Shown: piece by piece, positions 1 to 11,835 of the stretch | Position numbering within the stretch: position 1 is the first letter of the stretch | How the letters are laid out: every line of letters begins with the position of its first letter | Source: Cheiracanthium punctorium | Lineage: Eukaryota; Arthropoda; Arachnida; Araneae; Cheiracanthiidae | Reading direction: 5' to 3' | Assembly (NCBI GenBank): GCA_038373885.1 | Contig: JAWZYV010010352.1 | Location: forward strand, 1-64,000 | DNA: 64,000 nt | The notes under the pieces: model-generated | Seen by the model: only the letters and a program-made list of their open reading frames with translations | Databases searched by the model: none | Told to the model about the DNA's origin: nothing | Program-made: the position numbers and the translations under genes

Positions 1-2121
1 GAACCAAAATTCCGGGCAAGTCAGCTCCCCCCTATAGTAGCCTTATACTGACTGAAATAATCGAGTTTCATTGATAACCAAATAGCATAAACCAATCGTA
101 ACACGCGGAACAATTTCCGAGAGAGAGCGGGAGAGCGCTTTTCCGCGTTGTTTTGTTAGCTTAAAAAGTTCGCTTTGTTTTAATTAAAAAATATGTCTCG
201 GTCGTCAAATTTTTCGACTAAAGAAATAGAATTAATAATTCAGGAAATGGAAGACTACCCAGAACTCGTTTCCGGGGAATTTACGCCCAGATTTCCAACA
301 AAAAAAGAACAAACTGCATTGGGACAAAATTGCTAACATTTTGTCCTCAATGAATATGGGAATTCCAAGGAATGGAACTCAGGTGCGGAATAAATGGAGA
401 GATTTAAAATATAGGATAAAGCAGAAAGCCGTCAACAAGACCTCCTATATAGGAGGTCTTGGCCGTCAGATTAAAAAAATATAAGAGTGGCACAGGTGGT
501 GGACCAGCAGCAAAAGAGGTGTTGAAGGAATTACTGATGAATATGGTGATTCATCCACGTTTGTAAGTTATATTTAACTTCATATTAATAACAAAAGTAA
601 ATTATAATTTTAATTAAAACTGTATTTTAATTTCCTTATGATTTTTAACAGATTCTTCAGAGGCTAAAGAAAGTAAATAGTAAGTAATTTTGGAATTTTT
701 AATTTATTAGATTTTCTAAAGAATTATTAATGTTTTTCATAATCTTTGACATTGTAGATTGTGGTGTGTGTGGGTGGAGGGGATTGTTTTGTCATAAGCT
801 AGAATCGCACGCTAGCATAGCAGTTTTTAAATTCTTCTTTTTTTCCCCATTCTGAAGAAAAAACAGAATTTCAGTGAAATGGTTTATTTTGAATAATTTT
901 TATGATTTTCAAAAAATTTACATAGCTGTGCACTCTATTTCTTCTGTAATGTGATAGAAAGTACTTAAATTTAAACATAAAATGCCAATTGATATTTTCC
1001 CTAATAGTATTTCATAATTTTGTTATTTAATTCTTATTTAAAATTGTTTGTGAAAAATATTAAATGCTACATACATAGGAAAGAAAATAGCTATTTTTCT
1101 TTTTATTTCTGTTTATTCTTTGAAGTGATAAATAAATGATTATTTAAGTACAGTTTCATTACATTGAAAATTCTTTACCGTCAGCAGTGAAAATTGTTCT
1201 AAGATTTTTTCCCATCTACAGCAACAAGTGTACACAGCGGCAATGAAGCAATAGAAATTACTGTGAATTACACAGATAATGGTATGTTTGTATTTTTGAA
1301 ATTTACAAATTTTTGCTGTTACTTTGATTATACGTAAATTACCATAATTTTTGATTTTAAGAAAGAAAAATGCTTGATTATTGAAATAGTTGCACTAAAA
1401 TCAGCAAGCAGATAGGGTAAAGGATCCCCATTAAAGTCTTTCTTTGGGGAAAACAAATACACTTCTACTCCTGCCTCTTTAAAGATGAACATTTGTAAAG
1501 TACCTGAAATAATTTGTTATATACATTTTATAAAGTTTTCCTTTGCCTCATACACTAAATTGAAAAGCATTTATAATAGTTAGATCCAGTAAATACTAAG
1601 TTGTGCTATTTTTTGATGTATGTATACAAATGAAAAATTTTATATATTCTTGAGTCTATTATATATGTATATATATATTGTTTTTTGCTTTTCTTTTCTT
1701 GCAGCAGGTGATATCACAGAAAAAATATTTCTGACATTACAATCCTCTCTCCTGGACCTTCTAGTAATCAGGGTCAGTTTCTTTTAATATTCTAAGAAAA
1801 ATTATTTGCATTTCTGTGCCCTTGTCACGCTATTACTGTTTGAATAACTTGTGTAAAAGGTTCCCCCAAAACAGATTATTTACATTTTTGAAATTTCATT
1901 GATATTAACACATCTTTGTAGAACACATCTCGAAGTTTTAAATGCTGTGATGAAGAAATTATACAACAATATAATAAACAGTTTTTTATCATTTATTATT
2001 GAGAGATTTTACATGAGACTTTTGAAAAGTAAAAAAAAAATATTGCTTTGAATTATCTAGCTAAAATATATGAAAATGAAATGTAATAGAGTCTCAGTAA
2101 ATCAAGGTGGATGGAACCAGC

Positions 2122-2229
2122 ACTCCCCCCCCCCCTGAAATTTTTGGATTAGTGATGAAATCCCATCTATTTATACACATATAAGTTCATATCCCTCCCC
2201 CCCCTGAAAAATTTTCCTGGCTACGCGCC
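2122..2229. mobile_element. Short insertion flanked by a 14-bp target duplication
   Basis: The 14-mer TGGATGGAACCAGC occurs at 2108-2121 and again at 2230-2243, bracketing 108 bp that starts with a poly-C run and ends with TTTTCCTGGCTACGCGCC. A long duplication suggests insertion by target-primed reverse transcription, but no poly-A tail is visible. It lies in an intron of the Myb-like gene. The family is not recognised. Confidence 0.6.
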
Positions 2230-3173
2230 TGGATGGAACCAGCCTTGTCTCGAACTATCGAAAACTCAAATTATCAAGATCATACAATTCAATAAGCAAT
2301 TACATGGAAGTAAAAATTCATTTTGCAGTTAACTGCACAGAAAACTAAAGGGTTTGTTGTAAAATTAAAAATATCAATGTTTCATGGAACTTTTATTATT
2401 ACTCAAATATTAATAATAAAAATTAATTACAATATTATACAAGGTTTATAGCATTTGGTATTCAGGCATCCAATATCCAAACCATATTACTAAGCTGTCT
2501 ATGCAATAACATGATGCAACAAATTAGCTTCAACAACAACAAAAAATCTGCATACCGTGTTATTTATTACATATAACTATTATTTTTAATATTATGTAGA
2601 TAGTGCCATACTGGAACCACATCAAGCCTCATCCCTTTCTTCTACACCTCTTAATGCAGATGGTAAGTTTTTTTAATACTTTAAAGGAAATATATTTGCA
2701 TTTTTATATCACCAATATGTTATCTCTGGTTAAATAAATTAAAAAATCCCCCCCCCCCCCAATTAAAAAAATATTATTAACAAAGTTTGTTTTTCTCTTT
2801 CAATTGTGCAGACACATATTTGTTGACATTTATTGACTATGCTAGAATTCCTTAAAGCTGTACTGATGAAATTAAACTACACATAATTAAATGTTTTTTA
2901 TCATTTATTTTTGTAAGAAATTTTCGTTAAGATGTTTGAAAATTCAAAATATGTTACATTGAAATTATGTAGCTTAAAAAAAAGAAAAAAATAGAGATTA
3001 AGAACACATCTAACATAAAAGAAACAAGTTAGACAACTGTTGAAATAATATAATAAAAAATGTTGATTTCTGTTCTACTTATTATACTCCACTTATGTAT
3101 GTATTTATTATTCAGAAACATGAATGCCAATTCATCAATCAAAAAGTAAATATTTCCATTTTCTAGTTAACTA

Positions 3174-3177
<4 letters not shown>

Positions 3178-3207
<30 letters not shown>

Positions 3208-3216
3208 AAAAAAAAA
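3178..3216. repeat. (CA)n microsatellite followed by poly-A
   Basis: About 13 CA dinucleotides run directly into an A tract. It sits in an intron of the Myb-like gene. Confidence 0.9.
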
Positions 3217-5556
3217 AGGTTATTCAAAAATTAAGACTGTCTGTTTTATGGAGCTTTTAATACTTAAGAAATACTAATTAAAAAAACTAATATCAATGTT
3301 ACACAAGATTACCAGTATTTCTAATAAAGTCAGCGTAAAGGTAGCCAACATCCAGATCGTATTACTAAGCTCTCTACTCAGTTATAACATAACATACTGC
3401 AACAAATTCATTTGAACTAAAAAAAAATTTCTGTATCATGTTCTTCTTATATTTATTATTATTTTTAATATTTTGTAGACAGTGCCATACTGCACACATA
3501 TCAATCATCCATCCTTTCTTCTGCACCTTCTAATGTAAATGGTAAGCTTCTTTTAAATTTTAAAAGGAAATATACTTGCATTAATCAACATGTTATCTAT
3601 GGTTTTTCTCTTTGTTCCCGACTTCCTGAAAGCTTTAATGAAGTAATTAAGCTATACATAATTAAAAAATAAACATAGGTGCGACGACTGCTGAAATAAT
3701 ATATTGGAAAAATGTTTATTTCTATGTTTTATTAGTTTACTTCACTAATGTTTTTATTAATAAAAAACAAAAACACCAGTTCATCAATCAAAAAATATAT
3801 CCATTTATTTTTTTTTTAAATTTTTAGAGGGTTAACTACACAGATAAAACAAAACAAATATTTGTAAAATAAAAAATATCAATGTTTTATGCATTCAGCA
3901 CAAGGGTATTCGTTGTCCAGACCCTGTTACAAAGCTGTCTACTCAGTTATTACACAACATGTTGCAATAAATTAACCTCAACTAAAAAACACTTTCTTTC
4001 TTATATTTACTATCACTTTTAATATTTTTTAGAGATGAGCACAGTGCGACCACACCCAACCTGTATTCTTTCTTCTGTACCTTCTAAAGTAATTGGTAAG
4101 CTTCTTTTAATATTCTAAAGGAAATACATTTGCATTTTTGTTTCACCAACATGTTATCGCTCGCTACATAACTTGAAAAATCTCCCCTCCCCCCATGAAA
4201 TTAAATTAATATTTACAGCTATTTTTTCTCTTTCAATTATGCAAGAACATTTTATTGACATCTATATCAAAATTATGCTTGAAGTCCTAAAGGCTTTATT
4301 CGAGAAACAAATCTACAGAAAATTAAGTTATCTATTATCTATGTTGTATATTTTAGTTTGGAACTTTTAGAATTTGTAATTAATGTTTAATGCTGACATA
4401 AGGAAAGATGATGGGCCACAGGGACCTGAGCCCCTATCAAAACCTGCTCTTTTGTTCATTGGATGTCAATAATGAAGCATTTTTGTCAGAAATTTTAGCT
4501 TTTTCCACCTTTAGGCTAGATTACCTAGAAATGATACGAGATTAATTTGATTGTTAAAAAAAGTGAGCCAATTGTTGAGATAACATAATAAAAAAATATG
4601 CATGTATATATTTTCAGACACACCAAAATCATGGTGGTACGATAAAAAAAAGTAAGTATATTATTATTTATTTTTAAAAAATTCATTTACATTTACATAC
4701 ACAGACAAAAATAAAAATAGTTTGCTGAAACTTTCTCAATACTGAAGAAATAATAATAGTATAGAAATTAATACCAATATTACAGGAAATTAACAATATT
4801 TTTAAGCTATCAATCTTATACAGATGTATAATTAATAATCAAATATCCAGTTTTCTACTATTATGTAATTTTATGTGACAAGTTCATTTCAATTAAAGAA
4901 AAAATCTATTGTTTGTGCACTTATTTTTATTATTATTATTATTATTTTGTAGACAAATCTACACTACGAGGACAGAAATACAGAGCATTGAAAAGGAAAC
5001 GAGAGCTCACAGAAATGGAGAACTTTGAAGAGAGTGCATTAAATACGCAAAAAAGTATCTGCACAGCAGTCGAAGCTGTTGCTGTTAGTGTACAAAACAT
5101 ATCGGTATTGCTTCCTACACAGCTGCAAGAGATGACAGACATAAAAAATATCTTAGCTAAAATTAAGGATAGTCTTGATCATCTCAGTGAAAATGTTGCT
5201 GCATTAAGCAAAAAAATGGATACTAACAATCAATTGCTGGCAACAGTGTTACATGCTGATGATGACATTTTATGAAATAAATCTTTGTTTTGATTGTCAA
5301 TGTTTTTCTTTTATTATTTGCACAATAATTTCCATGGTAAATTCATAGACATCTTATGTTACAATATTTTTTTTTACAATGGTTATTTTATCCATTACTG
5401 TCTTTTCAATTCATTTATGTAGATCATTTGATTACCTTTTTATAAAACCAAGCATAATAAACATGATTTATTTTCATTTTTCTACTATACAATCAAAATT
5501 TTGAAAAATGTGTGAAATAAAATATCAAAGAGGCAAGCAAATACAGCTACTCATTG

Positions 5557-6551
5557 CAGGGATGTGCCAGCTGAAATTAAGTTTTTGGAGCAATTTGTGG
5601 AGCAAGAAAAAAGACATTTTTGGAGCAAGGAAAACAGATTAGTGTAGCAATTTGGAGCAAGAAAAAGTCACTTTTGGAGCATAAGAATGTCAATTTTGAA
5701 ATACAAAATTTATTTTTGGAGGGAAAGGGAAAATTCACTAAAGAATGCCAATTAAAAAAAAAAAAAATGAAAATTAAGGTTTTTAAAAACTCTTAGCTTA
5801 TAACAAAAAACAGTTTTTTTGGGGGGGGGGGATTCAGAAGCTTATGAAATAAATAAAAAATTCAGTTATTTTATACATTGCTATACAAAATATCTATTTT
5901 AAATCAAAAATGCAATATTTACTAAACTATACTAGCCCATTTATGCCTAGCGTCCCTTTTTTAGGATGGCATTTTCATTATCAGTCGAAAGCGTTATTTA
6001 TTTTTCCTAGCCTTTATTCACAAGTATAGAACCTCAACTCCACATATTTTAACGTGACTCAGTAGGATGTTGACATTTCAATTTTTATACATATGATTTT
6101 AAAAGAAATCATCCCTTGCTCAAGAAGTTGACATCAGAAATTTATCTATTATTGCTGGTATTAGCAAAAATCGAAGAAAGTCTCAAAAATATCTGCGCAC
6201 AAATGGGTAACAAAAAGTTACAACAAAAAATTACAAATTTATATAAAATTAAATTTAAAACAGAGGTCAATTTTTACTCTTAAGGCATTGCAGGTTTAAA
6301 CAAAGGGATGCCAAAGAAAAAATATTCATTTTTAAGATTAATAGAGAAAGATTAAAATTGGAATGCTTAGAATGTGTGATGACTTTTGTAAAAATACGGG
6401 AGATTTACATACATTTAAACATATATAGAAAAATTTAAAATGTAGCAGTTTTGCTGAATTTGGAGCAAAAATGTCCAAAAACGATCTTTTTGTAGCAGAT
6501 TGGCGCATCGGGATTGATTTGGCACAATTTGGAGCAGCTGGCACATCCCTG
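5557..6551. mobile_element. Non-autonomous hAT-like element, 17-bp perfect TIRs
   Basis: The ends are CAGGGATGTGCCAGCTG and its exact inverse CAGCTGGCACATCCCTG. The 6-bp sequence TCATTG flanks both sides (5551-5556 and 6552-6557). The interior has no transposase. Near both ends it carries many copies of TTTGGAGCAA-like motifs, which resemble subterminal transposase-binding repeats. It lies between the two convergent Harbinger genes. A second element with similar ends and a 6-bp duplication is at 36534-38566. Confidence 0.8.
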
Positions 6552-7977
6552 TCATTGTCTACTTACAAAACATTGGAAGAATTATTTTTATTGTCCAAAA
6601 ATTTAGTAATAGTTATTTCTGGACAAAATTTTGGGATAAACTATTTCCTTGAAACCAAAAAAAAAAAAAAAAATAAGGTTATATGCAGGAAAACTGTAAA
6701 TCAGGGTTGGAGAAAATCGAAGTACTGACAACAAATTAAAGTGTAATTTAAGTATACATTTTATTAATTCCTGTACACTCATTTAGATTTTAGTTTCCAA
6801 AATTACTTGTTAAAAAAATCAATTATTCCAAAAAAAAAAAAAAAGAAAAAAGATTGAATACAGTAAATGTAACTTATTATATTTATAGGCAAATATTTTG
6901 GACTAATACAAATGATGTTATATGTGGAAAAGTGTAAAATTCAGGCAACATTAAATCAGAATATCACTATAATTACAAAGCAATTTTTAATTATAAATTA
7001 AAACTTATTTCATTGCGTAACCGAATTGCTTTTTCACGAAGATTGTCAGGTGTGTCACTGTTCGGGTTTGGCTGATCTGCATCATCATTAGGGTAGTAGT
7101 CATCATAATCGTCATCCCCGTACTCTTCGGGGTCTATACGATATTGAACACAAATGTTGTGTAAGACCGTACATAGCATAATGATTTGACATACTTTGTT
7201 GGGAGCATATTGGAGGATGCCACCTGTTTCGTGTAAACATCGGAATCTTGATTTAATTACTCCAAAGCAATGCTCTATTATATTGCGGGCTCGACGATGA
7301 ACTTCATTGAATTTCCTATTTCTTTGTATAGATTCATCTGCATATGGGGTCATTAACCAAGGTTCCAGTGGGTATCCACAGTCCCCCAGTAAAAAGTTCC
7401 TTTCTGGAACATGTCCTTCCAGAAATAATTCTCTGAGGCTGCTGCCTCGCCATATAAATGAGTCGTGGCTGCTTCCTGGCCACCTCGCAACCACATCCAT
7501 AACATTATAATTATAATCACATACCTTAAAAAGAAAAAAAAACTTGAGTAATAAGTTATGTTATTGTATATCTCAGTCAAGATAAAAAGTTTCATGATAA
7601 TTTAACCATGTATGAATAAAAATATACAGATAAATATAAAACCATGGGCATTTCAAAAATCAAAGAAACATCTCATTTTATTTCTTGAGAGCAGGCAACC
7701 GACCTTAATGGTTTAGAATTTTGAAAATTGCCTGCGCTCCTACTAACACGTAAGAGCCTTCCACAATTTAAATTTTTTCGTGATAGCTTCAGGGTAGCTC
7801 TTTTTAATTACAAGTTTATATATATATTAAATTCATAAAAAATTACCATCAGTAAAATGTTATGCTAAATACAGTGAAACCTGTACTAACGACCATATTA
7901 CGATTAAACAGAATTGAGACCACTTAATTAGAATTATCGTGAACCTCTGAAGAGTGGTCCCTCCAAACACCGGTCAC

Positions 7978-8880
7978 CAGGGCCGATTTTAACCTCCCGG
8001 TGCCCTAGGCACTTCAAATTGTTGCACCCCCCCCCCCCCATCCATCACTTCTTACCTTAGCAGTTTTGGTTTGGGAGGGATTTTCCCTTAACTTGTTTTC
8101 GATAGTAGGAGAGTCATTCCATCTTTTTCATCTATTATTACCATCGTCAATATTTACCATATTTTTCATCAATTCCCACCCCCACCCCCGGCAAAAAAAA
8201 AAAAAAAAAAAAATCTTTGACGTCCTAGGCAAGTGCCTAGTGTGCCTAAGCGGAAAAGCTTCCCTGCCGGTCACAGCCATCCCAATTAGCAGAAATGGCC
8301 ATAGATAACCATCACCGTTTTGCTAGAAAAAGGTTACATATCAATCAATGGACTCCCTGTAGACACGATGGTAATGAATGAGTATGTCTTGCTGGTGGAC
8401 TGGCAACATCCACATGTAGTGCCAGCCGGAAAAAATTTGGTGCCCTATGAGAAGGATTTTAATGGAGCAACTTAAAAAAAAAAAAAAAAAATTGCCAGGG
8501 CAAAAAATTTTACCTTTAGTTATCCCACTACCCCATGACTAACCAGTCAAAGGTTCTGTCATCCGGCCAAGGTGTCATATGGCATTGCCCCATCAACATA
8601 TTCCCTCGGTACATCTCTGGTTCTACCATATTCCCACAATACAGCAAGAATTTTCCCCATCTTGTGCTTGGCCAGTTTGCTATTGCCTAGTATGGAGAGA
8701 GAAAAATGGACTGAAAGATACACCAAGCAACGTTCTATCTTTCTTGCTTATGTTGACTTTTTATTTAAGCAACCAAAGTAATTGCTTAAATAAAAAGTCC
8801 ACTACCTTGGCTGTGCCGCCCCCTTTGTTTCTGCACCCTAGGCGGTCGTCTAGTTTGCCTATAGGGTCAGGCCGGCCCTG
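7978..8880. mobile_element. hAT-type MITE, CAGGGCCG ends
   Basis: The termini CAGGGCCG and CGGCCCTG are inverted, with related CCCTAGGC blocks just inside each end. It interrupts the GACCGGTCAC block near the left end of the surrounding element. The 8-bp flanks (CCGGTCAC, TCCACATG) do not match, so the target duplication is decayed or the boundaries are slightly off. It has G/C homopolymers and no coding sequence. Confidence 0.5.
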
Positions 8881-9367
8881 TCCACATGCTTCGCAGTTAA
8901 AAACGGCCATTACAAAGAAGGGTGGCATCCATTTTAGTTAGTTAAAAGACCATAACAGACTTTTTCTGTTAAAAGTATTACTTCTTTAAGTCAAAAATAC
9001 TGCAAATTAATAATTCTTATTGCCTTTTAGATTCATGTATAATATTTTCTAAACTAAACCGTATTTGACAACATTTAAATGCTTGTATAAATATATAAGT
9101 AATGAATAAAAAGGTGCAACACACAATCTCTCTACTGTTTTAAATAATAAAAGCTATTCTCAAGCTTATGTATGCAATTTTTCAAGACAAATCCAATTTT
9201 AAAATGTGCTACCAATTCAAACATTAACAGGCAAGGTTAATCAACTAAATCATATAAAATTGCATTAAAAATTTTTAATTAAACTAAACTTTGAATTATA
9301 TTGCCATAAAATAGATTAAATTCAATGTTTTTATAACAAACAAGATTTCATCTATTTTAATGATATA

Positions 9368-9907
9368 CAGGGCCAGATTTCCCATAAGGCCAACCTAGGC
9401 CATGGCCTAGGGCGCAGCGGTCTAAAGGGCGCAGAACAAACAACTCTCCTGCAGAACAATCACGGATGAGGAAAAGGACTGGAAAGGAGAAACGAAAACG
9501 ACTTACTGTAAGTGATTATTGCCCAAGAAAAACACGTTTATGGCTTCCGAAAAATTCCTTTTTTCCCCTAGTACAATTTATCTATAGAAAACCCATGTGT
9601 GCCAATGCATACTTTTTGTACCCTTTGTGTACGCCAATGACAAAACTAAACTGTTTCGTGGCTTTAAATGGTAAAATTCAGGGTCTTCCTATCGAAATGA
9701 TAATAGATAATGTAAATTATCCGACAATCTTAAAAATAAACTGTACTTTATAAAACACTTTTTTTTTACGTGACATATAGTGCTGATGAGAAAAAATGAA
9801 TTATTATGCATATTAAATTGGAACTCTTGATCAATTTTTCGAGGGGGGGGGGGGGACGCAATTATGGCCTTTGGCCTAGGGCGCAAAAATGTGTAAATCT
9901 GGCCCTG
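9368..9907. mobile_element. hAT-type MITE with 8-bp target duplication ATGATATA
   Basis: The 13-bp inverted ends CAGGGCCAGATTT and AAATCTGGCCCTG are perfect. ATGATATA directly flanks both sides (9360-9367, 9908-9915). An 8-bp duplication with CAGGG termini is the hAT signature. Inner GGCCTAGGGCGCA blocks are inverted too. No transposase is present, so it would need a helper. Confidence 0.85.
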
Positions 9908-9981
9908 ATGATATAATTATTTTTTTTTTACTTATGTAAAACCTATATCCAAATTTTTAATGCTTCAATTACATTACCATG

Positions 9982-10129
9982 TTTACTCGCATAATAGTTG
10001 CACTTTCTTTGCCAATTTTTCATGGTGAAAGGTGTGACTATCATGCGGGGAAAATTTACTACATAATATCATAACTCTAAAGCTATTTTTTCTGCTTCAA
10101 AATGGGGGAGCGACTATTATGTGAGTAAA
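9982..10129. mobile_element. Short inverted-repeat element (hairpin MITE)
   Basis: TTTACTCGCATAATAGTTGC on the left is mirrored by GCGACTATTATGTGAGTAAA on the right, with three mismatches over 20 bp. The two arms flank about 108 bp. No target duplication is evident. Confidence 0.5.
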
Positions 10130-11541
10130 AACGTTATATTAATGATTATAAATTTTAACTATTATTATGAGGCTTATAAAATAAAAAAATGAGACCTCCG
10201 AAGACCGGTCACCTCATACAACGGCCATTTTTGATGGGACCAAAGGTGGCCGTTCTTCAGAGGTTTCACTGTATATTAATTTTGAAAATTAGTTTTAACT
10301 CACCATTTGCACATTTATGGAATATCTGCCCTTGCGGTTCATAAAAACAAAGTAGTCGGCGTCTGCTGGTCTGACTATATAAAAATGTGAGCAATCAATT
10401 GCTCCAACGCAATTGGGAAATCCTGTATTATTGTAGAACTACCTTTTGATTTCATTTAATTCGGTGCTGGTAACAGGAAATTTGATGTGGTCTGGCAGGA
10501 TGGCACAAGCAGCGTCCAGAAATTTTTGTAAGTATCGCGATACAGATGTCTGCGAAATTTGGGAGAAAGCACTACAGGAAACTACATGCTGGAAGCTGCC
10601 TGATCCCAAGACATACAAACTGCTCAGCACCTATATATATATATATATAATCATACATAAATGCTTAATTTTATTGTCAAGACAGTTACAATCAATAATA
10701 TTCTTACATAAATCAGTAACAAACTAATAATTATATATATATTGATTGATACATTTTGATAGAAGCTATTGCTTCTTAAATGAGAAATTGGGGGGGGGGG
10801 TGATGTTAGTAAATTTTTACAATTATTACTATGCAGTATAATCTCAAAGTCAAAGGGACACCATAAAAATTCAAGATATAGTTTTCAAGATAACAAGTTG
10901 AAATGAAAGGTGGTTGGTTTGTAAGTGAAAACATATTTATTTGACATATTGAGGTTCAAGAAACCAATGATTGATTCGAACAGGATAAATAGGTGTTTAA
11001 AGATGAAAAATATATGCAGATGCAGGGACGTAGCCTTACTTAGGGACATAGCAACACTTAAAGAAATGTTTATTTCCCAAATATTTATAAGAATCTGTTT
11101 ACAAAGAATGCGTATATTCAATAAATGAGATTCTCATTAACCGGACCCTGATCATATATTACATTGCCTCAGTCTGTCTCATCTATAATGATGAAATCTC
11201 ACAATTAGTTAGCATTTATTTTATTATAAAATCATAAACTTTAAAACCTCTGTCAGGAGTAGTTACAGTTACAAAACATAAAACAGGATATCAATAATTA
11301 GTTTAATTTCCTCAAAAATAATTTATAAAAAATTTTTAGTACTTGAACATTTTTAAATGCATCACCGCGTCTGTCTGTCAGGATGCCTTAATCTCAGGAA
11401 GTACCTGCTCAATTTGAAAAATTCTTTTTGCCTTAGGTAGGCCGTTTAATGAGGAAGGTTTTAAGCTGTATAACAACATGGTACGACAGTAATGTGCACG
11501 TGTATCGAAGAATAACACAATATTGATGATATTTCTATGCT

Positions 11542-11835
11542 AGGGCCGTGGTAGCCCAGTGGTTATGGCATTGGACTCTAAGGCGTAACCGGAAGGTTGC
11601 GGGTTCGATATCAGCATACCACTAAAGACCACCATGTACGTGCACGTTAAATCCGTGATTCCGAAAGTCCTCTCGGCATCGCTAGCAGTTTCCGAGAGGT
11701 GCCAATATTCGGAAGTCCCCCACCTTCTGATGATGTTCCAAATTGTAGCGGGAAATTCCGGGAAGGACGTATATGTAGCTCTAAGCGACACATTCAGTGA
11801 CGCGAGCTGTCCTCTCCTGGCAAATGAATAAATAA
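11542..11835 (+). mobile_element. tRNA-derived SINE with 13-bp target duplication
   Basis: The 5' part is tRNA-like: an A box (TGGTAGCCCAGTGG) and a B box (GGTTCGATATC) at normal spacing, followed by about 210 bp of body shared with the copy at 62419-62708. It ends in an AAATGAATAAATAA tail. ATATTTCTATGCT is duplicated at 11529-11541 and 11836-11848, showing a LINE-type insertion. Internal Pol III promoter boxes would drive transcription. It lies in intron 1 of the Harbinger transposase. Short ORFs here are fortuitous. Confidence 0.9.

Larger units (their letters stand above)
1690..4940 (+). repeat. Tandem array of four exon-plus-intron modules
   Basis: Four small exons (about 1705-1772, 2600-2662, 3479-3541, 4033-4095) are homologous to one another, and so are the introns after them. 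Three are exactly 63 nt and in the same phase; each ends in a serine-rich peptide (LSSTPLNAD, LSSAPSNVN, LSSVPSKVI), and the first gives LSPGPSSNQ after a small indel. Each is followed by gtaag or gtcag, a TTTTAAT stretch, AAAGGAAATA and TTTGCATTT, and later by an AAGCTGTCTACTCAGTTAT-like block and an AACATG.TGCAA.AAATTA block. Spacing is 0.55-0.9 kb. The modules lie inside the Myb-like gene and would extend its S/P-rich linker by 21 residues per unit without a frame change. Confidence 0.75.
193..5275 (+). pseudogene. Myb/SANT-like (zeste-type) DNA-binding protein gene of a PIF/Harbinger element, decayed
   Basis: Exon 1 starts at ATG 193 and reads MSRSSNFSTKEIELIIQEME, then shifts frame near 300. 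The next frame has WDKIANILSSMN and VRNKWRDLKYRI, and a second shift near 470 precedes KYKSGTGGGPAAKEV. The W..IA...N, NKW.DLK and TGGGP signatures are those of the Myb/SANT-like domain found in Harbinger second proteins and zeste-like regulators. The likely donor is at 563. Further exons with AG/GT borders are seen at 652-679, 1222-1281, about 1705-1772, 2600-2662, 3479-3541, 4033-4095, 4618-4650 and 4953-5275. The last exon encodes a basic stretch and a predicted coiled coil (LSENVAALSKKMDTNNQLL) and ends at TGA 5273, followed at once by AATAAA. In Harbinger elements this protein works with the DDE transposase on terminal DNA; here that partner lies convergently at 6991-12856. The exon-1 frameshifts make this copy non-functional. 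Exon joins are inferred from splice motifs. Confidence 0.7.
7872..10269. mobile_element. TA-flanked Tc1/mariner- or pogo-type non-autonomous element
   Basis: It starts CAGTGAAACCTGTAC after TA and ends AGAGGTTTCACTG before TA. The outer 11 bp of the TIRs are identical, and weaker similarity continues inward (ACGACC against ACGGCC, then GACCGGTCAC blocks). A TA duplication is the rule for the Tc1/mariner superfamily. No transposase is seen. It sits in intron 2 of the Harbinger transposase and has been expanded by insertions at 7978-8880, 9368-9907 and possibly 9982-10129. Confidence 0.65.

Noticed and set aside
1..192. Left TIR of the Harbinger element
   Set aside because: I compared the sequence before ATG 193 with that beyond 12856 and found only a weak AACACGCG match, too short to call.
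4913..4952. Poly-tyrosine N-terminal extension of the last Myb-gene exon
   Set aside because: It is the TAT/TTA polypyrimidine-side intron sequence before the TTTTGTAG acceptor at 4951-4952.
11542..11615. A tRNA gene, from A and B boxes
   Set aside because: It is followed by a ~210-bp SINE body, shared with 62419-62708 and flanked by target duplications; the acceptor stem is incomplete.
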